NCBI RefSeq assembly: GCF_000308775.1
Contig: NZ_BAGJ01000086.1
Span: 47,319 to 111,318, forward strand
DNA length: 64,000 nt
Direction of reading: 5' to 3'
DNA from: Nocardia testacea NBRC 100365
Lineage (GTDB): Bacteria > Actinomycetota > Actinomycetes > Mycobacteriales > Mycobacteriaceae
In this document: positions 9,882 through 23,100 of the stretch, piece after piece
How positions within the stretch are numbered: the stretch's first letter is position 1
Layout: the number at the start of each line of letters is the position of its first letter
Made by a program: the position numbers and the translations under genes
Notes under the pieces: generated by a model
Told to the model about the DNA's origin: nothing
The model's database searches: none
The model's input: only the letters and a program-made list of their open reading frames with translations

Positions 9882-10200
9882 CGAACACGACCCCGGTTTC
9901 CCGCGCAGCACCGCCGAAGCCGAACAGTTCCTCGACGGACTGGCCTTCGACGACACCGCGCAGGTGCCGCCGCTCCCGCCGAGCACCGACGAGGTCGAAC
10001 GCGGAATGGTCACGACCTCGCTCAAGCTCCCGCAGGAAATGCGCGAGCGCCTGCGGGAGGTCGCCGCCGCGCACTGCCTCACTCCGTCGATGCTGATCCG
10101 CCAGTACATCGAACTGGGCCTGTCCAGCGAACAGCCGGAGCGCATGATCCCGCTGTCGGACGCTATCCGGGTGCTGTCCAGCCTCCGGCCCACTGCCTGA
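9874..10200 (+). CDS. Ribbon-helix-helix (BrnA-like) antitoxin candidate
   Basis: This 108-residue protein has a disordered, acidic N-terminal half and a ribbon-helix-helix core: VTTSLKLPQEMRERLREVAA (beta strand then helix A) followed by LTPSMLIRQYIELGL (helix B). That order, with the RHH at the C-terminal side, is what BrnA-type antitoxins show. It overlaps the preceding toxin-like gene by 8 bases (translational coupling). The RHH is the likely binder of the 9564-9579 palindrome. Confidence 0.6.
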   Translation: MNNEHDPGFPRSTAEAEQFLDGLAFDDTAQVPPLPPSTDEVERGMVTTSLKLPQEMRERLREVAAAHCLTPSMLIRQYIELGLSSEQPERMIPLSDAIRVLSSLRPTA

Positions 10201-10221
10201 GCCCTCTCGCCACCACCGCCG

Positions 10222-10244
10222 GGCGCGCGGCGATCGCGCGCGCC
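10222..10244 (+). terminator. GC hairpin after the BrnA-like gene
   Basis: GGCGCGCG (10222-10229) and CGCGCGCC (10237-10244) are exact complements around a 7-base loop, 21 bases past the stop. It may terminate the toxin-antitoxin transcript. Confidence 0.45.
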
Positions 10245-10841
10245 TCCCTCCGCCCGGCGGACATCCGTTCGCGTGTCGGCCGGGCCAGCGAATGGTATGC
10301 ACCCGTGCCCCCTTCCGTGTCGCCCGTCGGCGACCGCCTGCGCCGGCACCGGCCGGTCCCGGCGTGGTGAGAAGCCGGCCCGCGCCCCCGCCCCTGGTCC
10401 GGTGAACCCCTACCCGAGCGCGGCTTCGGCCGATTGCCGACCCCTGCCCCCTCGTGCCGGGCACAGAGGTCCCGCTTTTCCACTTCCCGGGCCGTTCCGG
10501 GCGGCTTTTTGAAAGGCTCCAGAAACCGGCGTTGCGGACCTCGCTCGACCTCGCATATTATGGCGTTCCGAAGCTGGTCGTCGAGATTATCGAGAATGCA
10601 CTTCGACGACTGCCGGTCCGATTGCCCGAATAGTGGGCAGATCGGCACGACCAAGGATTCTCCCGATTGTCGGGGTTGCGGAGAATCCACCGGGACAACA
10701 GACGTAAAGGTTAGCCACGGCCAGAAGGCGATTTGGTGCAGCCTATGAATACCGATGATGTTCTATTCCTGCTCAGCGACCCCGACGCAACTTCGAGCCA
10801 CATCCGTGACCTGCATGTATCCCATCTCGGGGAAGGTAACG

Positions 10842-10937
10842 ATGCGTGCACTCGCAGTGCGGACTCCGCCCGCGGCGGACTCGCCGGGTGGCGGTTACAC
10901 AGTCACCCGGCCCGCCGAAGAACGGTGGAATACCTGA
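10842..10937 (+). CDS. 31-residue open frame with a good ribosome-binding site
   Basis: The ATG at 10842 is preceded by GGGGAAGG with a 5-base spacer, a far better start than the average in this window. The peptide begins MRALAVRTPPAADSPGGGYT and ends ERWNT. It resembles nothing I recognise and could be a leader peptide, a ribosomally made precursor or chance. Its stop overlaps the next small frame as TGATG. Confidence 0.3.
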   Translation: MRALAVRTPPAADSPGGGYTVTRPAEERWNT

Positions 10938-11011
10938 TGCGCCTCGGCAGTTTCAGGTCTTATACGGCCGACCGGCGGGTGCGCGAGGGTTTTTATAACC
11001 GCCGGGTATAG
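10937..11011 (+). CDS. 24-residue open frame coupled to the previous one
   Basis: The ATG at 10937 shares its A with the TGA of the 31-residue frame. The peptide MRLGSFRSYTADRRVREGFY plus NRRV is strongly basic (seven Arg). It may be translated by re-initiation. Coding status is uncertain. Confidence 0.2.
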   Translation: MRLGSFRSYTADRRVREGFYNRRV

Positions 11012-11044
11012 ATCATTCCGGATTATTTCTTTTCGGGATCGAAT

Positions 11045-11080
11045 GCGGGCCCGTGGGCCCGCCGCCGTCATCGCTGACGG
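11045..11080. repeat. Two adjacent inverted repeats in the NRPS upstream region
   Basis: GCGGGCCC (11045-11052) / GGGCCCGC (11055-11062) is a perfect 8-bp repeat with a 2-base centre. CCGTCA (11065-11070) / TGACGG (11075-11080) is a second one with a TCGC loop. They could be an operator pair or mRNA hairpins. Confidence 0.4.
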
Positions 11081-11149
11081 GCAAAAATCTCGATTCGACT
11101 ACATAAATGTTGTTCCAATGAAATCCGCCTGCGCATTTCAGGAGTAGTG

Positions 11150-11170
11150 AACCGGCTTTATCGGCCGGTT
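11150..11170 (+). promoter_or_regulatory. Hairpin in the NRPS leader, 30 bases before the start
   Basis: AACCGGC (11150-11156) and GCCGGTT (11164-11170) pair exactly around TTTATCG and are followed by TCCCCC. There is no U-run, so it is more likely an operator or an mRNA structure than an intrinsic terminator. GGAGG (11191-11195), the NRPS ribosome-binding site, is 20 bases further. Confidence 0.4.
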
Positions 11171-11199
11171 TCCCCCGATGCCGGGAAAATGGAGGACAG

Positions 11200-14100
11200 G
11201 TGACCCAGTCCAAGCGCAATATAGACAGCGGCCGGGGTCGGTCGGACTCATCGGAGATCGGCCCGTCCACGACAACAGGAGACTCGGCGTCGGGTAACGG
11301 TTCGGATGCGCGGCCGGACGCCGTCGCCTTCACCGGCCCGCCCCACCGCGACATCCTCCGGCTGTCGGCCGCCCAGCGAGGGATCTGGTTCGCCCAGCAT
11401 CTCGCGGGTTCGTCTCCGATCTCGGTGGCCCAATATGTCGAGATCGTCGGCGAACTGCAACCGGAACTGCTGTTGGAGGCCTGCCAGGCCGCCGACCGCG
11501 AATTCGGACCCGGGCACCTCCATCTGATCGAGGTCGACGGCGAACCGTGCCAGTACGTCGACGAGACCACCGGATCACCGGCCTCGGTGGTGGACCTGCG
11601 CCGCCGTGCCGATCCGGTCGCGACCGCGCATCGTCTCATGGTCGAGGACTATTCGGCGCCACTGGACCTGCTCCGCGACTACCTCATGAAATGCATCGTG
11701 TACCAGGTGGGCGACAACCACTACCTGTGGTATCAGCGCGCGCACCATATCGCGCTGGACGGGTTCGCCGCGGTGACGATGCTGCACCGCATCACCGAGC
11801 TGTACAACGCGTGGGTCCACGGCGAGGACGCGCCCCCGGCCACCGCGAAATACCTGGGCGAGATCATCGAACAGGACCTCGCCTACCGGGGATCGGAACG
11901 ATTCGACAACGATCGCAAATACTGGACCGAACACCTCGCCGGCGCCCCACCCGTGGTCAGTCTCGCCGGACGGGTCAGCAAACCCACCATCCACCCCGAA
12001 CTCGTGAGCGCCTCGCTGCCGGAGGACACCGCACGTCTGCTCGACAGCGTTGTCACCGAACGCGGCACCAGCGTCACCCCGATCGTCGTCGCGGCATTCG
12101 CCGCCTACCTGGCCCGGATGACCGGAAGCGACGAAGTGCTGCTGAGCCTGCCGGTATCGGGCAGGCATTCCGCGGTACTGCGCCGTTCGGGCGGCATGGT
12201 CGCCAATGTGGTGCCGCTGCGCGTGCAGGTCACCGACCGCACCGTCGGGGAACTGATCGACGCCACCCAGAGCGAACTGACCAGCGCACTGCGCCGGCAG
12301 CGTTACCGCCAGGAGGACATCTTCCACGACATGGGGATCGCCCGCGACGAGGCCGCCTCGTTCGGTCCGGCCGTCAACCTCATGATGGTGGACAACGAGA
12401 TCGTGCTCGGGGAGACCACCGGCCGGCTGCACGTACTCACCTCCGGCCCGACCGCGGACCTGTTCGTCAACATCTATCCGGGCGCGGGCCGCGACAGCAC
12501 CCATATCGATTTCCAGGGCAACCCGAACATCTACAGCGCCGACGAACTCGCCGGGCACCACCGCCGATTCCTCATGTTCCTGCACGAGTTCCTCGCCGGC
12601 GGAACAGAGAATTCGGTCACCGGGCTACCGTTGCTCGAAGCACGCGAGCGCGCCGCACTGCTACCCGTGCGGGGACCCCACGGCGCCGGAACCCGGCTGC
12701 TGCCCGACATCCTGGCCGACACCGCCCGCCGCCACGGTCCCGGCAACGCCATCTGCACGCCCGGCCGCACGGTGACCTACACCGAACTCGACACCAGGTC
12801 CTCCCAGTTGGCCCGCCACCTCATCACCCTCGGGGCCGGGCCGGAGACCGCGGTGGCGATCCTGCTGCGGCGCTCGGTGGAATCGGTGGTCGCGGCATGG
12901 GCGGTCGCCAAGACCGGCGCCGCCATCGTGCAGATCGATCCGGAGTACCCGCCCGCCCGTATCCAGCACATGGTCACCGACAGCGGCGCGTCCGTAGCGA
13001 TCACCGTCGAGGAACACCGCGAACGGCTACCGCAGCAGGTACATCCGCTCATCCTCGACGACCCCGGCACCCAGCGGGAATACGAGTCCGCCGCGACCGG
13101 CCCGGTCACCGACGCCGACCGGGTCCGCCCGCTGCGTCCCGCCGACCTCGCCTATCTCACCTACACGTCGGGATCCACCGGGCTCCCGAAGGGCGTGCAG
13201 GTCACCCATACCGGGCTGGCGAACCTCATCGCCGACCGCGGCGACACCTACGGCATCGACGCGGACGCCCGGGTGTCCTACGCGCTCTCACCCAGTTTCG
13301 ATGCCTCGCAGGAACAGTTCCTCACCTGCTTCGCCGCCGGCGCCACACTGGTGATCGTGCCGCCGGACGTGATCGGCGGCGAACCACTGACCCGGCTGCT
13401 CGCCGAAGAACGCGTCACCCACCTGACCCTGACCCCCGCCGTGCTGGCGACCGTCGACCCCCAACCGCTCACCGAACTGCGTGTCGTGGTGGTCGGTGGT
13501 GACGTGTGCCCGCCGCACGTCATCGAACGGTGGACCGGACCGTGGTCGATGTACAACGAATACGGCCCCACCGAGACCACCATCACCGCCGCCGGAGCGC
13601 CGATAGACCCCGATCGTGATCTCACCGTCGGCGGCCCGATCCGCGGCGTCGCCGCCATGGTGCTGGACCGGACCCTGCAACCGGTCCCCAAGGGCACCGC
13701 CGGCGAACTGTATCTGGCCGGACCGGGCCTGGCGCGCGGCTACAGCCACCGTTTCGGTGAAACCGCGGCACGTTTCGTCGCCGACCCCTACGGCGACCCG
13801 GGGGAGCGGATGTACCGCACCGGCGACCTCGCCCGCTGGTCCGGTGCCGGCGACGAGATGACACTGGAACTGATGGGCCGCAGCGATTTCCAGGTCAAGA
13901 TCCGCGGCTACCGGATCGAACCGGGTGAGATCGACGCCGCGCTCAGCGGACACGCCGACGTGGATCTCTCGGTCACCGTGCCGGTGCGCAACAAGGCCGA
14001 CGCGACCGTACTCGCCACCTATGTCGTTCCCGTGCACGGCCGCCGGATCGACACCGTCGAACTGCAGCGCTACGCCCGCGAATCCCTGCCCCCGCACATG

Positions 14101-17100
14101 GTTCCCGCGGTGATCCTGCCGCTGGACAGTCTGCCGGTGAACGCGTTCGGCAAACTGGACCGTAAAGCGCTACCCGAACCCGATTTCGGGACAGCCCCGG
14201 CCGGGCGGGCACCGGCCGGCCCCCGGGAGAACCTGCTGGCCGGCCTGTTCGCCGAGGTCCTCGGGGTCGCGCAGGCCGGAGCCGACGACAGCTTCTTCGC
14301 GCTCGGCGGCGACAGCATCCTGTCGATCCAACTGGTGGCGCGCGCCAAAGCGGCCGGGTTGAGCTTCTCCACCCAGGACGTGTTCGACGCCAAAACCGTC
14401 GCCGGGCTGGCCGCGGTGGCGACCGACGCCGGGGACGCGCCGCGACTGGCCGAACTGCCCGGCGGCGGCGTCGGGCCGATGCCGCTGTCGCCGATCATGC
14501 ACGCCATGCTCGGCCGCGGCCACTACGACCGGTTCGCGCAGGCCTCCCTCGTGCAACTGCCGGACCACGTCGAACACGCGGACCTGGTCCGCGCCCTGCA
14601 GGCCGTGCTGGACCGGCACGACCTGCTGCGCGCGGTACTGCGCGGCGCCGAATCGGTGGACCGGTTCGTCGACGTCCTCGACCGCGGGACCGTCGACGCC
14701 GACACCGCGCTCACCGCGGTGACCCTGACCCGGCGCGACGCCGCCGAGGTCGACAGCCACCTGCAGGCGGCCGCCGACCGGCTGGACCCCGCCAACGGAG
14801 TACTGCTGCAAGCCGTCCGGCTGCAGGACCCCACCGGCCCCGACCTGCTGTGGCTGGTGATCCACCACCTCGCCGTCGACGCGGTGTCCTGGCGCATCCT
14901 GCTCACCGAGCTCGCGCAGGCATGGGCGCAGATATCCGAGGGCGGCGAACCACAGTTCCCGGCGCCCAGCACCTCGGTGCGACGCTGGGTCCACGGCCTG
15001 GTCGAACAGGCACCGGCCCGGCGCGCGAGCGAACTCGGGCTGTGGCGCGGCATCCACGAACTGGGCGACCGGCTACTCGGACCACGCCGCCTGGACCCGC
15101 AACGCGACGTGGTGGCGACGGCGGGCCGGGTCCGGATCCGGATTCCCGCCGATATCACCGAGGCGGTGCTCACCACCGTCCCGGCCCGCTACCACGGCAA
15201 CGCCAACGACCCGCTGCTGACGGCACTGGCGCTGGCCCTGGGCGAATGGCGGCGCCGGCGCGGTATGGCCGCCGGCGCGGAACTGATCTCCCTGGAAGGC
15301 CACGGCCGCGAGGAACAGGCGGTACCGGGCGCCGATCTCAGCGCCACGGTGGGCTGGTTCACCACCCGGTTCCCGATCCGGCTCGAACTGCGCGATATCG
15401 ACCCCGAGGAGGCGTTCGCCGGGGGTGCGGCCGCGGGCCGCGCCGTGGAGCAGGTGAAAGAGCAGCTGCGGGCGGTGCCCGACAACGGCATCGGCTACGG
15501 CATGCTGCGCTGCCTCGACCCGCAGGGCAACACCGAACTGGGGAGCTCACCGGAACCTCAGATCAGTTTCAACTATCTGGGGCGGGTGGGTGTCCGCGAA
15601 CACTCGGGGGCGTGGACACCCACCCGTGAGTTCACCTCGCTGACCGCGACGAGCGACCCCCGGATGGCGCTGCCCGCGCTGCTCGATATCAACGCGATCG
15701 CCGAACCGGGACCCGACGGTCTCGAACTGGACGCGACCTGGGAGTTCGCCGCGCAGGTGCTCGACGCCGCGGAGGTCGACGAACTCGCCGGCCTGTGGGT
15801 GCGGGCGCTGCGCGCCCTGGCCGGCCATATCCGCTCCGAATCCGCGGGCGGCTTCACCCCCTCGGATTTCGCGCTGGTCACCGTGTCGCAGGACGAAATC
15901 GACGGCTGGCTGCGCGACTACCCGTCACTGACCGATGTGTGGCCGCTGACCGCCCTGCAGGCCGGGCTGCTGTTCCACGCCATCTACGACCGCGACACCA
16001 CCGACGGGTACACGGTGCAGGCGGCGCTCACCTTCGCCGGGGATGTCGACACCGACCGGATGCGGCGGGCCGCCCAGGCACTCGTCGACCGGCATGACAG
16101 CCTGCGCACCGCGTTCGTCGAAAGCGCCGGCGGGCCCCGCCAGCTCGTGCTCGGCGACACCCGGGCCGACTGGCAGTACTCCGATCTCACCGAAATCCCC
16201 AGCGGCGAGGCACGCGATCATGCCTTCCAGGACCTCGCGGACGCGGCCACGGCACCGTTCGACCCGGCGCGTCCACCACTGCTGCGGTTCCATCTCGTGC
16301 GCACCGGCACCGACGAATACCGGCTCCTGGTCACCAACCATCACCTCGTGCTCGACGGCTGGTCGATGCCGCTGCTGATCCACGAACTACTCACGCTGTA
16401 CGCCGCCGGTGACGAACCGGCCGACCTCGCCGCGCCCCGCTCCTACCGGGACTACCTGCAGTGGCTGCACGGCCAGGACCGCGACGCGGCCACCCAGGCG
16501 TGGCAGCGGATGCTCGCCGGTATCGAGAGCCCGACACGGGTCACCGGACCCGCCGACCGCGCGGTCACCGCGCCCAGCGGCGAAACCGGCCGCGCGCTCG
16601 ACGCCGCGACCACCGCCGCGGTACTCGACCTCGGCCGCACCCACGGGATCACCCCCAATACCGCCATCCAGGTCGCGTGGGCCCTGCTGCTCACCGCCCT
16701 CACCGGCCGCTCCGACGTGGTATTCGGCAATACGGTCTCCGACCGGCCACCGCATATCCCGGGCGTCGAATACATGGTCGGACTGTTCATCAACACCCTG
16801 CCGGTGCGGGTCCGCACCGACCCGCACGAGACCGTCGCCGACCTGCTCACCCGCGTCCAATCCGAACAGGCGTCGATGCTGGAGCACCGGCACCTCGGAC
16901 TGGCGGAACTACAACGCGCCACCGGCATCGCCGACATGTTCGACACGGTGACGGTGCTGGAGTCCTATCCGCTGGACCGCGAAGGCCTGTCCCGCGATCT
17001 CGGTACCGCCGGCCTGCGGCTGCTCGATATCGACGCCCAGGACGCCACCCCGTATCCACTGAGCCTGCAGGTGGCCCCGCCGTCGCGGGACGCCTCGGAC

Positions 17101-20100
17101 ACCGAGGAGAACAGCACCTACACGGTCACCTTGCGGTTCGCCACCGACCGCTTCGACACCGACACCGCCCGCATCCTGCTCGAACGATTCGAACTGCTGC
17201 TGACCCAGCTCGTCACCGACCCCGCCCGCCGGGTCGCCGCCGTATCCGCGACCCGCGACAGCGAACGCGCGGAACTGTTCTCGGTATCCGGCGCGCCCCC
17301 GGTCGGCGAACGCACCCTGCACGACATCCTGTCTGCCACCGCGCGCCGCTACCCGGAGGCGCCCGCCGTCCGGTCCGGCGACACCACCCTGACCTACCGG
17401 GAGCTGGAACAGCGCGCCGACGCCCTCGCCCACCGGCTCACCGAGCGCGGCGCCGCCCCCGAAACATTCGTGGCCCTGGCCCTGCCGAGATCTGCCGAAC
17501 TGGTCGTCGCGATCTGGGCGGTGGCCCGCACCGGTGCGGCGTTCGTCCCCCTCGATCCCGCCAACCCACCCGAACGCCTCGCGGAACTGCTGGCCGATTC
17601 GGGAAGCGCGCTCGGCGTCACCACCGACCCGATCCTCCCGCGACTCCCGGCCGGCGTGGACTGGTCGATCACCGACATCACCGACCCGATCGATCCCGCC
17701 GCCGAACCGGTCACCCCCGTACCCCTGCACACCGCCGGCGCCGCCTACCTCATCTACACTTCCGGGTCGACCGGCAAACCGAAAGCAGTGCACATCGCCC
17801 ACCGCGGCCTGGCCGATGTGGTCGCCGCGCAAGCCGAGGAGTTCGCCGCGACCACCGATTCGGTGGTGCTGCAGGTCGCCTCACCGGGCTTCGATGCCTG
17901 TGTTTCCGAACTGCTGCTGGCCCACAGCAGCGGCGCCTGCCTGCTGGTCGCGCCACCGGAGGTGTACGGCGGCAGCGACCTCGAAGAACTGTTGCGCGCC
18001 CAGCGGGTCACCCACGCCATCATCACCCCCTCGGTACTGGGCACCATGGATCCAGCCGGGCTGCCCGCGCTGAACACGATCGCGGTCGTCGGCGAGGCCA
18101 CCGACGCCGACCTGGTGGACCGGTGGGCGCCCGGACGCCGGCTCATGAACCACTACGGGCCCACCGAAACAACCATCTGGGCGACCGCATCCGAGGCGCT
18201 GCGCCCCGGCGAACCGGTCACCATCGGCGGCCCGATCCGCGGCGTGACCGCCGCCGTGCTCGATATGTGGCTGCGCCCGGTACCGCTCGGGGTCGCCGGG
18301 GAACTGTATCTCGGCGGGCCCGGGCTGGCCCGCGGCTACTACGACCGGCCGGCCACCACCGCCTCCCGGTTCGTCGCCGACCCACGCTCACCCCACGGCG
18401 ACCGCCTGTACCGCACCGGTGACTCGGTGCGCTGGGTGCGCGGCCGCACCGGCCCCGAACTGGAATACCTGGGCCGGGTCGACCAGCAGGTCAAAATACA
18501 CGGCCTGCGCATCGAACCCGGCGAGATCGACGCCCACCTGGCCCGGCACCCGGCCGTGGCGCGGGCGGCCACCGTCGCCCAGGAGGGCCCGGCCGGCGAA
18601 CCGGTGCTGGTGTCCTATGTCGTACCGGCCCCCGGTACGACCCTGGATGTGGCGGCACTGCACGAAGACCTGGCCGGTTCGCTCGCCCACTACATGAACC
18701 CCGCCGCGATCGTCGAACTCGACGCGATGCCACTGACCCCCGTCGGCAAAATCGACCGCCGCGCGCTGCGCGAACACACCTTCCACGCCGAAACCGCGGC
18801 CGGCCGGCCACCGTCCACCCCGGCCGAACGGGTGATGGCGCAACTGTTCACCGAAGTGCTGCACCTCGACACCGTCTCCGCCGACAGCAACTTCTTCACC
18901 CTCGGTGGCGACAGCATCGTCTCCATGCGTCTGGTGGCGCTGGCCCGCGCGGCCGGGCTGACCCTCACCCCGCGCGATGTGTTCGAGGGCAAAACCGTCG
19001 CCGCCCTCGCCGCGACGGCCCGCCACGAATCCGACGCCGCGACCACCGCGGACCTGCCCCGCGCCGCGCACCGCATCGAGGACCGCGCCTACCGGCCGGC
19101 GGATTTCCCGCTCGTCACCCTCACCCGGCCCGATATCGAACAACTCGAACAGCGCTACGACACCCTGGCCGATGTGTGGCCGCTGTCGCCCATGCAATCC
19201 GGGATCCACTTCCACTCCACCTTCGACCCCGATGCCGCGGACAACTACACCGTGCAGACGGCGATCGGCTTCACCGGCCGCGTCGACGGCCGACGCCTCC
19301 GGGCCGCCGCGCAGGCGGTGGTCGACCGGCACGACATCCTGCGGGCCGCGTTCACCGAAACCGCCGCCGGACCGTGCCAGATCGTGCTCGACCACGCCGA
19401 GGTCCGGTTCCAGGAAGTCGATCTCGCCGTCCGCGGCCACGACCTCACCGCCGAATGGGACCGCATCGCCGCCGCCGACGCGGCCGCCGGATTCGACCTG
19501 TCGGCACCGCCGCTGATCCGCTTCACCCTCATCCGCGCCGAATCCGGTGCCGCCCGGCTGCTGATCACCAACCACCATGTGATCCTGGACGGCTGGTCGA
19601 TGCCGCTGCTGTTGCGAGAACTGCTCGACTACTACGGCGCACCCGAACACATCGGCGCCGCCGGCGCCGCCCCCTCCTACCGCGACTACCTGACCTGGCT
19701 CACCCGCCAGGACCTCACCGCGTCCAAAGCCGCCTGGGCACAGGCCTACGCCGACGTGGATTCACCCACCCGCGTCGCCCGCGACACCGGACCCACCGGC
19801 ACCACAGCCGCCGAGGTCACCGCCGAACTGCCGGCCGAGCACCTCGCGCGCCTGCGCACCGTGGCCGCCGACGCCGCCGTCACCGTCAACACGGCCGTCG
19901 CCGCCGCGTGGGCACTGAACCTGCGCACCCTCACCGGCGAAACCGACGTGATCTTCGGTTCCGCCGTCTCCGGACGACCACCCGAACTACCGCGTGTCGA
20001 CCAGACACTCGGCATGTTCCTCAACACCGTCCCCGTCCGCGTCCGGCTCGACCCGGCCTCCTCGCTGCGCGAATTGCTGACCCATCTGCAAGACCAGCAC

Positions 20101-23100
20101 GCCCGCATGCTCGACCACCACTATGTCGGGCTCCCCGATATCCACCGCAGCGCCGGAACGACCGAACTGTTCGACACCGCGGTCGCTTTCCAGTCCTTCC
20201 CAGTGGACCGCACGGCCCTGCAGCAACTCGTCGAATCCGCCGGACTGCAGGTGGACGAGATCACCGGTGTCGACGCCACCCCCTACCCGTTGAGCCTGGT
20301 CGTCGCACCCAACCAGGACGAGCACGAGACCGGGCAGAGCCTGCACATCACCCTGCGGTTCCTCGACCACGCCTTCGACACCGCGCAGGCACGCGCCATC
20401 CTCGACCGCTTCGTCGAACTGCTGCACCGCATCGCCCACGACCCCGCCACCCGGCTCGGCGCGCTCACCCTGCCCGACCAGCGGGACCCGGTCCTGCCGG
20501 CACCGCGCAACAGGTATCTGCCCGCGGGCACCCTGGGCGACCTGTTCGCCGCCACTGTCGCCGCCCGTCCTGACGCCGTCGCGGCCACCGCCGGCCCGGT
20601 CGCCCTGACCTACCGGCAACTCGACGCCCGCGCGAACCGCCTCGCCCGGCTGCTGCTGCGCCGCGGCGGCCGCCCGGGCACCCTGGTCGCCGCCGCGCTG
20701 CCCCGGTCCCTCGACGCGATCGTCACCATCTGGGCCGCCACGAAAGCGGGCGCCGCGTTCCTGCCGATGGACCCGAACCTGCCCGCCGACCGCCTCGAAT
20801 TCCTGCTGTCCGACTCCGGCGCCACCCTCGGCATCACCGACACCGCCTCCCGGCCGCGCCTACCCGACCACGTCGACTGGCTGATCGTGGACGCCGAAAC
20901 CGACGGCGGCGACCCGGCACTGTCCGCGCCGGTCACCGACGCCGACCGCGGCGGACCGATCCACCCGGCGCATCCCGCGTACGTCATCTACACCTCCGGG
21001 TCCACCGGGACCCCCAAGGGTGTCCTGGTGGCCCACCGCGCCCTCGCCGATGTGGTGGCCGCCCAACGCCGGATACTCGGCGTCGGGCCCGCCGCGACCG
21101 TCCTGCAGGTCGCCTCACCCAATTTCGACGCCTCGGTGTTCGAACTGCTGATGTCGCACGGCTGCGGCGGCCGGCTGGTCATCGCGCCCCCGGACGTGTA
21201 CGGCGGGCCCGAACTGGCCGCCCTGATCCGGCGCGAACACATCACCCACGCCCTGCTGACCCCCTCCGCGCTGGCGACCCTCCCGCACGAGGGCCTCGGC
21301 GAACTCCGGGTGCTCGCCAGCGCCGGTGAACCCGTCGGCCCCGAACTGGTCGAACGGTGGGCACCCGACCGCGCCATGGTCAACCTGTACGGTCCCAGCG
21401 AAACCACCATCTGGGCCACCGCGAACGCCGCCCTCACCCCCGGCGAACCGATCACCATCGGCGGACCGATCGGACCGGTGTCGGCCACGGTCCTCGACAC
21501 CTGGCTGCGGCCGGTACCGGCCGGGGTCGCGGGCGAACTGTACCTGTTCGGGCACGGCCTGGCCGACGCCTACATCGGCCGCGCCGGACTCAGCGCCGCC
21601 CGCTTCGTGGCCTGCCCGTTCGGCGAGCCCGGCCACCGCATGTACCGCACCGGCGATATCGTGCGCCGCACCGACACCGACGAACTGGAATTCGTGGGAC
21701 GCAACGACTTCCAGGTCAAGATCCGCGGCAACCGGATCGAACTGGGCGAAATCGACGCCGTACTCGGCGCACGCCCCGATGTGGCGTTCGCGGTCACCGT
21801 GCCGCGCACCACCGAGGACCGGCCGGCGCTGCTGGTGTCCTATGTGGTGCCCGCCGCCGGCCACACCGTGTTCGGCGACGACCTGACCGCCGCCCTCACC
21901 GAAGCCCTGCCCGCCTATATGGTGCCCGCCGCGGTCCTCGTCCTCGACGAACTCCCACTCACCGCCAACGGCAAACTGGACCGCAACCGGCTACCGGAAC
22001 CCGTGTTCGCCACCCACGAATACCGGGCACCGTCCACACCGGTGGAAAACCTGGTCGCCGAAGCCTTCCAGCACGTACTCGGCATCGCCCGCGTCGGCGC
22101 CGACGACAACTTCTTCGAACTCGGCGGCGATTCGCTCAGCGCCTCACTGGTCGTGGCACGCGTCGGAGCCGCCCTGAACGTGCGGGTCCCGGTGCGGTCG
22201 ATGTTCGAAACACCCACCGTCGCCGGACTCGCCGCCCACGCCGAAACACTCACCGGCGGCGACCGGATACCTCTCACCGCCGGAGTGCGCCCCGACCCCG
22301 TCCCGCTGTCGCTGGCACAACAGCGGATGTGGTTCCTCAACCGCTTCGAACCCGACTCCGCCGCCTACAACATCCCGGTGATGCTGCGGCTGACCGGCGA
22401 TCTGGACACCGAAGCCCTCGCCACCGCCCTGCGCGACGTCGCCGCACGCCACGAAGTACTGCGGACCATCTACCCCGAGACCGCCGGCGAACCCGAACAG
22501 GTGACCCTCGACGAACCAGAGATCACCCTCGACCCCGTCCACGTCGACCCGTCCGTGATCCCCGACGCGGTCGCCGAATTCATGCGCCGCGGCTTCGACG
22601 TCACCGTGCAGGTGCCGATGCGCGTCGCACTGTTCGCCCTCGACACCGACGGTCACACCACGGAATACCTGCTGGTGCTGGTGGTGCACCATATCGCCGG
22701 CGACGGCCAGTCCATGGGCCCGCTGGCCCGCGACGTGATGCGCGCCTACGCCGCCCGCACCGCCGGGCACCCGCCGCTGTGGGAACCCCTGCCGGTGCAG
22801 TACGCCGACTTCGCACTGTGGCAACGCCGGACCCTGGGCTCCGCGCAGGACCCCGCCTCGCTCATGTCGGCGCAACTGGACTACTGGCGCACCACACTGG
22901 CCGGTGCACCCGACCGGATCGACCTACCCGCCGACCGGCCCCGCCCGCCCGTCGCCTCCCTCGCCGGCGGCCGCGTCCCGCTCGACATCGACGCCGACCT
23001 GCACAGCAAACTCACCGAACTCGCCCGCGTGCACGGAACATCCCTGTTCATGGTCCTGCACGCCGCGCTCGCGACCGTACTGAGCCGGCTGAGCAGCAGC

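Larger units (their letters stand above)
10201..11199 (+). other. One-kilobase upstream region of the NRPS gene
   Basis: No conventional gene was found here. From about 10540 on, GC content falls visibly and AT-rich stretches appear, as expected for promoters or acquired DNA. It contains two very small overlapping frames (10842-11011) and three hairpin-forming repeats just before the NRPS (see separate entries). Other open frames in it show no domain or convincing ribosome-binding site. Confidence 0.5.

Noticed and set aside
10434..10748. 104-residue frame in the NRPS upstream region
   Set aside because: It has no ribosome-binding site, no domain and unusual composition; it overlaps other equally unsupported frames.
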